In this document: in pieces, positions 48,451 through 60,700 of the stretch
Numbering within the stretch: the first letter of the stretch is position 1
Layout: each line of letters begins with the position of its first letter
NCBI GenBank assembly: GCA_947561585.1
Contig: CANNZV010000429.1
Coordinates: 57,338-121,337, forward strand
Length of the DNA stretch: 64,000 nt
Reading direction: 5' to 3'
Source of the DNA: Caprella mutica
Lineage: Eukaryota > Arthropoda > Malacostraca > Amphipoda > Caprellidae
Notes under the pieces: model-generated
Database searches by the model: none
What the model was told of the DNA's origin: nothing
The model's input: only the letters and a program-made list of their open reading frames with translations
Translations under genes and position numbers: made by a program

Positions 48451-50030
48451 GAATTTCATCCTCACACCTTCTTTTATTTATCGCCAATTCATTTTTATTT
48501 ATGTACTTCATCTTTCATGTTTTGAAATCAATATCCTGATATCATTAAAATTCCTATATGACTATAACTTGTATTATTTCTATCAGCATTTCTTATTTGA
48601 ATGTACAGTACAATTCCTCTATATTTTAGTTAGTCTGTATCAAAATCCATCATTTTCTATGCATCACTTGACTCCTCTGTAATGTAGTGAGCTCTATATA
48701 GTGACGAGTTGTACCATATCTACTTGATAATTTTCAACAGAGAATAGTTGTTTTACTTTAGGATTGAATATGTCAATGCCTATTTTCTTGAATGGTGGAC
48801 AGTATTATTACCTTATTATTTTATTTTAGATTTTAGGTCCTATTTTATTTCAAATTTTTTATTAATAATTAAATAATGAATTTACATAATTTTTTACGTG
48901 AATTCATTGATAATAGCATATCTTTAGGAATTTCAATTGATAATTAGGTAATAGTAAATTTTCCATTCCGTAGGCTATACCCATTTAATATAATCTATTT
49001 TACTTTGTGGTAGAACTGGCAACAAAACCTAAAACCTACAACAAAACAATAAGAAGGCCTACCTATAGGCAGCCTCGGGACAATTAGGAGGATAAAATAA
49101 ATTTATTTTATTTATAAATAGATTAACAGTTTGATTTTATAGATCACAATTATGTATTCAAATTACTGTCACGAGTAGTAAATTTAATTTCTAAAGACCA
49201 TTCGATACGATCAATCAAGTGGTGAGTCAGTGGCCAAAATAATATTGCGTCTTGCGGGACGCTCAAATCCTTATTTTTGGGTCACGTGACTGGCAATCTA
49301 GCGTCAGTTTAATGGAGAAATGATATAACTGAAACAAAATAAGGTTTTACACCGTCTTCCTTAGCGTCCTGCAATCGCTGCAACACTTACTCTCTCTAGA
49401 GTAGTTTATCATAACTCTATTCGATCAATAGAGTAATTATTAAGAATGTATATCAGGAAGTTATTGAAATTGAAATGCATACAAGAAACTTCTAATTCAT
49501 GTCTACAACAATCAAAACTATTCTAGATAGGTACTTACTTCCCAAATATAAATAAAACATATATGAATTAAAACTAGAATATAACTTTACAATCTTTAGT
49601 TATACATATTACAGTTATATTACTATATTAATTTACGTAGTATATTGTATAATTTGATAAGACTTTATCATTTAATTGGAGAAATATTTTCCTTAAAATT
49701 TCCATATTGAGATTCCTGTTCATTGATGTTTATGAGATTCAGAAGACTAGTATTGACATTTTTTCATGTGCGATATATTTATTTATAAATTGTCTACAAT
49801 TTACTTCCAATTGGCAAATAGTATTAATGAATTGAATATTCGAAATATTTTTTAGATCCCCAGTCTTAATATTTCAGGTAAGGGATTTTAATGCAGAACA
49901 GATTTGAAAAATTCATCTTACCTACCAAAGCAAATTCATTCATAGTTTTAAAAACATTTAGATAAAGTATATTAACTCACAATGAAAGGAAAATCTGTTT
50001 TGATTATTTCATTATTCATGTACCTAACTA
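48451..50030. other. AT-rich stretch right of the array
   Basis: No gene is supported. A weak member of the CTCCTCTATA repeat family is near 48,670-48,720. Confidence 0.5.
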
Positions 50031-50036
50031 TTATTA

Positions 50037-50600
50037 CGTGACAATTCGTCGTGGACAATTCGTCGCGGATAATTCGTTGCGGACAATTCTTCGCGGTCAA
50101 TTTTACATATGTTCACTACAATATTATATTAAATCAACACGATTTTTTGAATTTTTCAAATTACATTCAGAGATTTAGAATTGATATGATCTGAGGTTTT
50201 TAGGCTAGTAGGTACAAATTACTCGTATTGTTGATACCAAGTCTTGATATTAATTTAATAATTGATTGATTCTATTTACTTCAAATGTTTAATAATTTAT
50301 TTAAAATGTGGAGTATTTTAATACAAATAATGGAAGATTAGATAGAAATTCTTCAGATTTTTTTTTTGTATTATAGATACCAAGTTTTGTACATATTGCA
50401 TCATTTATTAATTTGAAGATTTAGAATAATTTGACGAATTTCTTGGTGAAATGAAGTATGATATATTAAATAATCTGAAATAGTGCAAAATGGAATTATA
50501 TGGCGACGAATTTTCCACGACAAATTGTCCCCGCGACGAATTGTTTGCAACGAATTTTCCACGACAAATAATTGTCCCCGCGATGAATTGTCCTAGCACC
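50037..50600. mobile_element. Foldback element with GACGAATTGTCC arms (family copy 3)
   Basis: The left arm (50,037-50,101) repeats CGTCGYGGACAATT and the right arm (50,500-50,600) repeats the inverse ACGAATTGTCCCCGCG. The right tip, read inverted, is GGTGCTAGGACAATTC; the left tip looks like the same with CTAGG deleted. Flanks CTATTATTA (50,028-50,036) and CTATTAATA (50,601-50,609) fit a 9-bp target duplication with one mismatch. The core of about 400 bp is AT-rich and non-coding. Confidence 0.7.
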
Positions 50601-51146
50601 CTATTAATATTACTGTCATATTTTTATTGTTATTATTATTTTTATTACATTTATTTTATTATTGCTTATATTTTTTTGTATATTAAACATTATTATTTAT
50701 CCTATCAATTGGTAAATTAGAACAAGTTACTAATCGAAATAAATTGTGTCAAAAAAGTGCTAAAGCAAATTAACAATAGGTATAATTATCCAACTGATAA
50801 CTTTTCTTTAGGTAATATTGTAACAATATTATGGCAATGTTCGTAATATTCATATGTTCATAATTATAAGGCTATATTATATATACAGGGTGGAACAATA
50901 AGGCTGCCTCATTAAATAACCTCTAAAACTATTTAAGGATAGAACTTTGAAGTTTATGCCAAAAAAGTAATTAGACTTATAATATAAAATTATAAATAGG
51001 CATAGTTAAAAGTGTTTACCTTTGTTAAGTGACAACTGTTGTCGCGACAGAACATTTTATAACCTTTTCTCAATATTGTCTGTAACTTTCGTTAATTTGT
51101 TGCCATTAATTTACCTGATTTCTTCTTTGATATTTCTCTACAATTG

Positions 51147-51193
51147 ACTCCGCCGCCGCCCGGCCCAGCCCCGGCCCGCCCGCCACCGCCCAT
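51147..51193. other. Short GC-rich island
   Basis: About 45 bases almost entirely G and C (CCGCCGCCGCCCGGCCCAGC and on) stand in otherwise strongly AT-rich DNA. They end at CATTGAGTG. They could be a low-complexity remnant, a structured element or an assembly artefact. Confidence 0.6.
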
Positions 51194-51599
51194 TGAGTGA
51201 TTTTGTTTGGTTTATTAATGTCAGCTCTCATTTAAGTTTCCTAATATTAATAGTACCTAATATTAATTAGGTAGTTACATATTTCAAAGCAATTATAGAT
51301 ACCTTTAATTCTAATTTTGTTGCAATTAATTATTATTGTATGCATGCTCAGTGATGTTTTTCTATCAGTTATACCTAAAATATATAAATTTTCTATCTTA
51401 TTTCAACATAGAAAACTAAATATACAGCGGATACTATAGGAAATCATTTGAATGTATATAAACACTAAATAGTTTCAACCATCCTTACTTTCTTCTAATC
51501 GGTAAATGAAATGATGTATTAAAATAAATTACTGATGGTATACATGTTTAATGATGTAAATCCGATCATACTTGAATAAAACACGTTTCTCTGTTCCGT

Positions 51600-51893
51600 A
51601 GTCCGTAACGATGGCACGAACCCATCCTGCGTAACGATGGCACTGAACCCATCCTGCGTAACGATGGCACTGAACCCATGCTTCGTAACGATGGCACCGA
51701 ACCCATGCTGCGTAACGATGGCACCGAACTCATGCTGCGTAACCATGGCAACAAACTCATGCAATGTAACCATGACAACGAATTCATGCTATGTAACCAT
51801 GACAACGAATTCATGCTACGTAACCATGGCAACGAAATCATGCTGCGTAACCATGGCAACGAACTCATGCTACGTAACCATGACACCGATCCA
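51600..51893. repeat. 27-bp tandem repeat
   Basis: About eleven copies of CGTAACGATGGCACCGAACC-CATGCTG, grading into CGTAACCATGGCAACGAATT-CATGCTA variants to the right. The period is a multiple of three, so three plus-strand and minus-strand frames stay open; none is taken as a gene. Confidence 0.9.
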
Positions 51894-52064
51894 AGGACCA
51901 TAGAAGGTGAAAACCACAGAGTAATGTATATATAATATAATGTATAAATAATGAATCCGTTATGTTTCGGAACATATTAATATTTATTTTTATTACATTT
52001 CAATATTTTATTTGTTATGAAAAACCGTTCAGATCATATTTACTTAACTAGGTTACATGCCGTG

Positions 52065-52145
52065 CCGCACCCCGAACCCCCTGCCAGGTCAACAAACAAC
52101 CATGAAGAGTGCAATACAACAACATTGCGGATACAACAAACTACA
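52065..52145 (+). repeat. Dispersed repeat copy, partner of 12,285-12,370
   Basis: Contains ACCCCGAACCCCCTGCC, AACAACCATGAAGAGTGC and GCGGATACAACAAACTAC in the same order as the copy upstream of gene A. This suggests two fragments of one transposable element. Confidence 0.6.
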
Positions 52146-52149
52146 TTAC

Positions 52150-53920
52150 AATTTGATTCTTTAAGGAACATTCGTCAACAAGTTTCGAAAATACTTTGTT
52201 CGGTGGTAGTCATCGCGAAATTATTGAGTAAATATTCTAACTATTTATTATCACAGACAGTTTTCATACAAACAAAATGTTCTATGAATGTTTGAATCTA
52301 GAAGAAACGTTTTACAAAATGTTTCGAAGCTATATCTTGTTCAGCATTTAATGTGATATGTTGTCTCGTAGAAGCTGCTCTGTGGTAGCCATATAATCAG
52401 ATTCTTTATTGGAATCCTAAATAGAAAAGACTGAACTTCTCATTAAAAGAAGATGAATAAAAGAGAAAATGCATTCAGGAACAATGAATGAAGGGTTGAG
52501 TTCCCTGAAAGGGAAACAAAATGATACTTGAAAGAAAACAGTACCTTCGATAGGTGTTGAATATATAGGTACTAATTTAAATTTGGGTTCCGTTTTTTTT
52601 TTTCGGAGGGGGACACCCTGTACTATGAATAACGTAATGGGTAAATTATAGAGTGAATCAACGTATGTGACTATATTGCGTCATAAGTTAAAAAAAAAAT
52701 AATGAAATATAAAACTTAAGAAAACTAATTACATACACAAACAATTTATCACTTACTGGACAGATAAGAAGTAGTTTATAATATTTTTATTATTGAAAAT
52801 TAATTCCGGTCGTAAAGGGTTAACACTTCCGCTTTGGTTACGTCACGAATACCTTTATTGTCAGCACCTAGTTGGTATGTTTGGTTTCCTGTTGCACTAA
52901 AGTAAAGATAAGATAAGAGGCACTGTTAACAAAATTGGTGGGTGAGTGACTGTATAGTCATTATAGAAGTATATGTCGCTTTAACTTATGGTGCCATGAG
53001 TCTTGGAGAGTGAAATATAGAATAGTAGTTAGGATTGTCAATTTCCTTCAAGTTGTAACAGTAAAATGTTAATTTGGATACTGTAGGATTGAAATAGAGC
53101 GAAAATTAGCTACCTTCCTACGTATCAGTACCTATACTTGGTGGCGATGCTGGGAACGCGTCTTTAGTCCCGACAATTGCATCTCTCGACATTTTGTAGG
53201 TATGTTACTTTTCATTTTCTTTTTAGATTAAAATTAAAATTATAAATAAATAGATAAATACTCAATTAGTTACTATTGTTAATACTATAATTTTTCCTCT
53301 CTTTAATTTTTTTTATAATTTAACATTCATATCTTATTCTATTTCATTTCTAGAAGTAGATAATTAGTATGATATAATCAGTCATTCGATATATCATTTA
53401 GTGTAGTTTTTACGACCTATTTGAAATAATTCCGCTATTTACATTAGTTTTGCTACACAAATGGGGCACCTATAATATAATCTCTATACTTCCATTATAT
53501 TTACTGTGAACAGAATAAGAGATCACTACAAAAACTGTATCAGTATCTACAGTTTGAGTTTATTGTACTGCCAGACTGTATTTCATGGTCATTCTTTTTC
53601 CTCTTTAAAAATAATATTCACAACATAATCTATGGGATTTTAGCTATTTATTTCTATATTACCATTAATTTTCAGTGGCTAAATTGGAATAATGTTGGTT
53701 GATCAGACAAATTATTGGAAATTGTCGGTGGATTTTTTCAGCTTTTTGAAAAATTAAGTGGAATTTCATACACCAAATACAGACTGGTTTCAGTGTACAC
53801 TTCATGATTATCTAATTATCTGGGTCACTTCGCTGTGAGGTTTGGCTGGCGACATGCCTCCCGAATCCGATATACAGTACAGTCAGTCAAGTTAATTTTG
53901 AATTTGCCTTCTCATCGGCT
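52150..53920. other. Region upstream of the arrestin gene
   Basis: No coding exon is supported. A non-coding first exon of the arrestin gene may end at about 53,199, where CATTTTGTAG is followed by the donor-like GTATGT. TTACGTCAC at about 52,839 and GATAAGATAAG at about 52,916 could be promoter elements. This is inference. Confidence 0.35.
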
Positions 53921-53924
53921 TCAT

Positions 53925-54365
53925 CATCCACGATCTTCTTCCAAATCTTCATTCGCTCCATTCAATGTCCTTCTCTCGATCACTCTTCTATTCCTCCACA
54001 TATTTTTCAATTTTTTTTTTCTTTCTCCTCCCTTCCTCTTTGAACAAAAACTCCTCCTACACAGTCTGCCGCTCCTCCACTCTTGGTCTCTGCAACTCAA
54101 ACGCCTCCCTCCTCTCCTCCTACAGTGTCCACAATCAAGCAGAGAGTGCAACAGACTTTCCAGTCCACACTCTCCACAAGTCATGCATCTCTCCTCATCC
54201 CTCTCCCTTCTCCTGTCTCCCAGTCACAAGCAGTTGGTTCTCGCCCGGAACCATATTCTGTTCCTCTCTCTTCCTTCGTAGTCCTCCTCACTCATCTGCT
54301 TCTTGTACTCTCTGTAGAGCCAAAGCGTGCTCTTCTCAATTAACTCCTCCATACATTCTATCTCT
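53925..54365 (-). pseudogene. LINE C-terminal fragment
   Basis: On the minus strand the frame reads MEELIEKSTLWLYREYKKQ, MSEEDYEGRERNRIWFRART, NCL-stop-LGDRRRERDEERC and MTCGECGLESLLHSLLDC. The WFRARTNC motif followed by C..C.......H....C is typical of the C-terminal end of LINE second open frames. One in-frame TGA breaks it. On the plus strand the segment is pyrimidine-rich and gives long but meaningless frames. It lies just 5' of the first coding exon of the arrestin gene. Confidence 0.65.
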
Positions 54366-54780
54366 ACTATCTTTGCTACTCTTCATTTTACTATTTTCCA
54401 CTCATAATCCCAGTTCCTTCACCTCCAATCCAGACCACTCCAATCCACCATAGTCATCAAAAATTACTTCTCTTATTATTTTCCTTGGTCACACTCCCTG
54501 GTGTATTATGGGTTGTTCACCTAGAAAATGTAAAAAAAATCCATTTTCTTTTCTGCACACTGGGATAATAAATTGGTATTTAAAAAGCTAAAAGGATTCA
54601 TATTAACAATCCATACCTATTGGGCTATTAAAATTTCTGAAAATACCAAAAATAGACTTTGTATTTAATATCATAATCATTATATCCTAATATCTACCTC
54701 ACAGAGTCAGACTGTAGTCATGGCTAATTTTCTCTTCATATATTTCAGACTGACAATTTCCAAATATTTAATTCTCAGAA

Positions 54781-57700
54781 ATGGGTTTCTCATCTTTAGT
54801 TGTTAGGATAGAGCCAAACTCAGGGGTATTTTTCTCTGGTCAGCTCATCACTGGCAATGTGCATGCAGTCGTCGATTCACCCACCAGCTGTAGATGTGAG
54901 TCTTAAAACAACTGTCAAAGTGACGAAATAAATTCGAAACAAATTACTTTACATTGCAATGTTAGGATACCTAAGTTCTGAGTTATTAGAAAGTTTTATA
55001 TTTTCGATGATATAGCTACCTAGCTATGAAAAATGATAATTATTATCTATCTTTTATTTTGATTGGTATATATGATCATATCGGTATCATGGATGAAATA
55101 ATTAGAATTAAATAGTTTTTTCTTATATGATTGAAAAAAGAGAACTGTCCATTATCTCGTTACTTACCCAGTTTCCCTGTGGTGTTATTCAAACTATCTA
55201 ACAACCGTTTCGCGCCAACTGGTGTGAATACTTTGACCCAATCCAATTTGAGGGTATCTAATGTCTGCTGTGACAAATGTAATTTTATCGGTTAAATTAC
55301 GATTACGAACTACTAACTACTACAATTAAAAATAATTAGGTCATTGAGGTTCAATATATACAATCAATTTATAAATAAAAGCTTTGGACGGTACAATACC
55401 AAATTCCACACGAGCTTACTGTTCGTATGTATGTGGTCAATAAACTATTTGAAAAACTCTATGTTTTTATTCAGATTATTTTGTATGTTTTCATGAAAAA
55501 GGTAATCCAGGCATTGGAATTATAGCGGTTCTGCAAGCTTTATATATTTCGGAACTGGTTCTCGAGAACCGGAGGGAAACCTTGAGGCTTGAATCCCACC
55601 ACTAGCACTTACCCTACATTGAATATATATTTAATAATATATAAATTATATAGTTGTGAGAAATACTTGTTCCACTTTTAATTAGAAATTCTTTCTCTAG
55701 CTGTTAAAGTAACCTGCGAAGGCAAGGCAAAAGTTCACTGGTCCGAGTCTAGCGGTGATGACACTGAGAACTTCGATGCTTCAGAGGAGTACTTCAAAAT
55801 GTCATTCAATTTGTGGAGTAAGTTTTTGATATTCAAATTAAATGGATAATTAGTATAATAGCTCTGGGCTATTTACTTAGTTAATAATTGAGTTGAGGAG
55901 ACCGTATTTGGTTTTTGAAAATATTTTTATTGATGAAGTTATGGTTCTGAAACTTGGTAGCCTAATATAAAATTGAATTCTCTATCGTTTTTGTTCAAAG
56001 GAATTTTTCGATTAGACCCATAGAAAACGAGTTATTTGAATTTCGAACGTATTTCGATTTTTTTTTCTAAAACATACAACTTGTACAATTTTGAACCTAC
56101 GGAATTGGTTTTTTTTTTTTTGATTCGATTCTCTAAGAGATAATCTACAAAACTGTTTCCTTTGAATTTCGATTTTCAAATTGGTTTAAAAAAAAATGGG
56201 AAAACATAAATAAAGGGATTTTTTTTTATTCAAAATTTTGAAAACAAATTCGAAAATCAAAATTCAAAGCAAACTATTTTGTAGAGAATTCTCTGGAAAA
56301 TCGAATGCAAAAAACCCAATGCCGTAACTTCAAAATTGTAAGAGTTGTATGTTTCCGAATACCAATATTTGTAGCTTTTTTGAAGTACTAGAAAATACCG
56401 TTCAAAGTTTGATAATCTGACAAGTAGCATCCTACTCGTATGAGATGTAGCGGGTAATTGAGACATATTCCTTTACCTGCCTTAGTGTGTATGCTATTAG
56501 AAGCACGTTATATACCAGATAAGATATAGCGAGATAATTAATTATTAAAAATTATCATTGGCTGAGGGATCGTTTTTAGAGTGCATATTGACTCCCTAAT
56601 CCCCGTGTCGCCCCTTTCCGTTTCTCCCTCTCCCCAAAGGGTTAGAGTGATACTCTGATATTTCACACAAACAATTGGAAGGTTATCAGGCAACTATTTA
56701 AGCAATAAAAAAATGAGAAAATTATGCGATTTTTTCATGTACGGTCCCCTTAAATTAGATTAAGATTAGCAGGTATATCTATTCAATCACACATATTGGT
56801 TTGTAACTATTAAACCAATATTCTTTTTAAACTTTAAAGAAGTTTCAGCAATTTCATCAACATCAGTATTTAAAATTGTACAAATCTATTCTTTCAGAAC
56901 ATTCAATAACTTCTGTATCAACAGTTACCTTTCTCCAGAGTGTGCCAAGTAATGCCAATAATTTGTCTTGCATTTTAAAACTCATAATCTCATATATGTC
57001 TTATTGTCTTTAAAATCATGTTAATTTTGACTTTAAATCATCCTAAACTGAAAAACAGTTGCTCGGAGGAAAAGATTTATTAGCTTATTGCCTTACACAG
57101 TATGAAACTCTGAATGGTTTCTGTCATTGATCATATTTATCCCGCTAATCAGTTTTTCATTTGACTTTTCAGATGGACCTAATAATAAAATTCAACCTGG
57201 AGATTATATTTGGCCCTTCCAATTCTCTCTACCAAAAGACATTCCTTCGTCATTTGAAGGAAAAAAAGGATGGGTACGATACTCTATCAAGGCCAATGCA
57301 GATATACCATTTGGATTTGACACGTCGAGCAAAGTCTACTTCTCAGTAACAGACACTGTTGACCTCAATCATAATGAAATTGCTACGGTGATTGCTTACT
57401 TATTTCTGTTGATACTTATAAAATGAGTTTCTTTATAGTTATACTACACAAGATTATATTCTATGTCCAAAATACCTCCAGAGTGAAAACCAACCAGAAT
57501 TACTCACACAGCTACAAAGTCACTGGATAAAAATTGATTCACTGCCTCATTTCAGTTAGCCATGTCCATCCAAAAATCAGACACCACCTGTTACTGGTGT
57601 TGCTCCAAAGGACCTGTACAACTCAACTTCAACTGTCCAAGATCAGGTGCAGTAGTTGGAGAAGGTTTCAAAATTAGAGGAGAGATTTCCAATGAAGGAT

Positions 57701-60700
57701 CTAAACCAGTGAAAAGCACTGAGATCACCTTGGAACAAGTAACTATGATTTATCAATTTTAAATTTAATCAGTTAATCAAAGCCTACCCATTGATTATAT
57801 TGTGTTATAGATGATGCAGGCAAGATGAAAACTAGAGAAATAGGGCATTCCATGGCAAGTGGACCAAAAAAAGTGAAATTTAATATCCGCCCCCTCATAT
57901 TTGAATGAAAGTTGGTACCAGGAGTGCTTGTGCCCAAAACACTCTATTTTGGGATTCTCAGCTCTCTAGGTCTTATAGGTCAAAAGTTATGACCTTGTGA
58001 AGTATTGAAAAAAAAGCTCAAAATGATTTGACCTCACCATTTATGAACGGAAATAACTTTCTTGTTAGTGTTAGAACGAAAATCAATCTTTTTTGATTAT
58101 AGAATGTTATTAATTTAACTTTTTAAATGGTAAATGAAACAATCCAAGTTCGACCCTGAGCTTTCACCTTGAAACCCGTTCCAAGCAAAAAAAATATCAA
58201 CACAAAAATGTAGATTGACTATCCAATTTCCTCTGTTGACACCTTGAGCACCTGGAGTATCCATTATGGTCCCACAGGTACAAATCTGTTATACTGCTGA
58301 AAGTGGCATTGCTCATGTGATGTCGAATCCAAAGCTTAAAGCAGGAAGAATTAGGTATTGATTGCTTTTTGTCTTAAACACATCTGATTTAATTCAATTT
58401 TTGTTTATTAATATTGGTAAATTTTATTTTTCTCACCTATAGCCATGTAGTTAATCTACATTTTTTTGTTTAAATATATTTTCTATTAAGTGGGGACTTC
58501 GAGGTCAAAGGTCAAGATCAAAATAATGCTATTTTCCATTTGAACATATTATAATTAATAACATTCCATAAATTTAGGAATGTTGCTTAGATTATTTTGA
58601 ACAAAAAACAGTTCACTTTTGTTCTAGCAAATAATACGAAAGTTCAAAAATTGCGATGTCAAGACATTTTGACATTTAGAAAAAGTTTGCAAAGTCTAAA
58701 TAGAGTTATTCCTGCACAAAAACCCTTAGTACTGATTTTGATTGAATAGTTATGAACACTGGAACGAGTAATCGGACAACTTATCGGAAATAATTATCGG
58801 ACAAATTTTTTATGATCATTATTTAACACGTTATTTTAATTTTAATTTTAGTTTGAAGACAATATTTTTCCATTAAAACATTTTAATGAGTTTAAAAGAT
58901 ACAGGATTGTAATATGGTTACAATTAAAATAACTAGTTAAATTATAACAAATATATTTTTATATGAAATTGGAAATACTAAACTGTCCGATAACTGAACT
59001 TTTCCTAGGTTAATATTTTTCTACTGAATGGTAGTTTGGTGTTAATCACCTAATTTCTTGGCAGGAAGTGAAGTATCTTGTTCGTAGTAATAATATAACA
59101 GACTATGATGTTGTGGCGAAGATCAAGAGGGGAGGCATAGAGCCGGGGGAGAGTGAATTCTATGAAGATGTTCCTCTGAACATTGAGGCAGTGGTTCCTA
59201 ATCTGAGGCACTGCAACATCATTAACTTGGAATACGTAATAAATGTGAGTTGATAAAAAAAATTGAAAGAGTTGGTGTAGGGTTTTCTAAATATTACCTT
59301 ACAATACGAACAGAGATCAGGGAAAATGTCTCTGAACAACTAGGGTAAACTTTGCTTGTAGTTAGTTACCCAATACATTGTTCTCAATAATAAATTACTA
59401 TATGCAGTTGTGGGATTCAAGGTCCACACCAGTTCCTTAAAATATACTAGTTTGCAGAATCGGTTCACTCAGTTCTTGGATTACCTTATTTGGATGAAAC
59501 ACACAATCATCTGACTAGAAAATTAAATTTCAATTTGTATATTGAACGCGTACTATACAAATGCTTATGACTGCAAACAGTGTGTGTGCATGTTCATACT
59601 TATCTTCTTGGAATGCAAATTGAATGTGGATAAAAGCAGTTGTATGTAGATTTCAATGGTTTCAAACTGGCTCACGCAAACCTGTTGCTAGACAGTTTCA
59701 ATCCCACCACCGGCTATATGTAGAATTTCTAAGTATTTCAATCTGTCCTATATACTGGTATTATTAGTTGGTAATTTAAAAAAGAGTAGTTTATTATATT
59801 TTTCTTCATTCTTTGAGCCATTTTTACCAAGATAAACATCTGTATTTTAATCAACAGGATAAACAACCTGAGTAAAAGTTGCAATGTACCTGTAGTGTAT
59901 GAGGTCTAATGTGTATGGGATCAGGGGTCTTATTTCTTAGTTTAATCTGTTCAATTTATCTCCATTTACTTCTTTCCATTTACAGTAGCTAATTAATTGT
60001 TATATCATCAAAGTAGCCGAATGCCGTTCTAACATTGGTTTCATCTTATTTGAAAATAAGTATTAATTTAATTCTTAAGATTGCAAGGTATTCCTGAATC
60101 TACGAGGTAAACGAAACAGCATATTATAATTAACTAACTTTGCAATTCATGAGATTCATGCATGACGTTACATAGATTAGTTATTCGAAATATTCATAAA
60201 ATGCATTATACAATTAAACATTCAAACTAAACATGTTAAAATTCACACAATAAATTAAAGGAAGAGGCTAGGACCCAAGATATACTTATGTTCAGTCAGG
60301 TCAAATGACTTCTCTTTTAAATTAGGTAATCACAACAAAACTGAATATCTAGACAAAGCTGTAAAAAAGTGATGGAGGCCTCCTCGCTGGACTCTAGTTA
60401 GGAACTAGCTTCTTTGTAACTTCTTTTTCCCTCTCTTCTCCCAAATTCCCACTTCCTTTCTTAAACTAACCAACCCTTTTCTTCAATTTCATTAGATTTC
60501 TTTAAACCCAGGGGTGTGCTCTTTTCCTATTACATCCAATCCTACTTCATCCTAACTATAAACAATATTACCTATCCGCGCCCAGAAACCGTTACAAAGT
60601 TCTTTGCTGAAATATTTCCTTTAAAGCTAAGCATTTACTCTTTTCTAGATAATGCCAAACGTCACCTTAACACCTATAAATCCTCTGAGTAATCTACCCA

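Noticed and set aside
14477..48511. Minus-strand Ser/Val-rich and His/Val-rich frames opposite the second exons
   Set aside because: Antisense shadows of GGA/CAT-rich coding repeats; no promoter or splice support.
14699..48682. Acidic open frames (MEDTEEVIEEDMEVTED type, 64-140 codons) overlapping each second exon in the +1 frame
   Set aside because: GGA-rich repeats read one base on give GAG/GAT/ATG codons automatically. The frames lack a signal peptide, end at varying points in the 3' region and are explained by the main frame.
51519..51935. Several frames on both strands over the 27-bp repeat
   Set aside because: Repeat-derived, period divisible by three, no gene structure.
50885..52620. 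Possible single element between ATACAGGGTGG (50,887) and CACCCTGTA (52,612)
   Set aside because: Such ends occur in many mariner-like fragments; beyond about 8 bases the two ends do not match.
53835..54453. Plus-strand frames of 148 and 162 codons rich in Ser, Leu and Pro
   Set aside because: They arise from pyrimidine-rich DNA that reads as a LINE C-terminal fragment on the minus strand.
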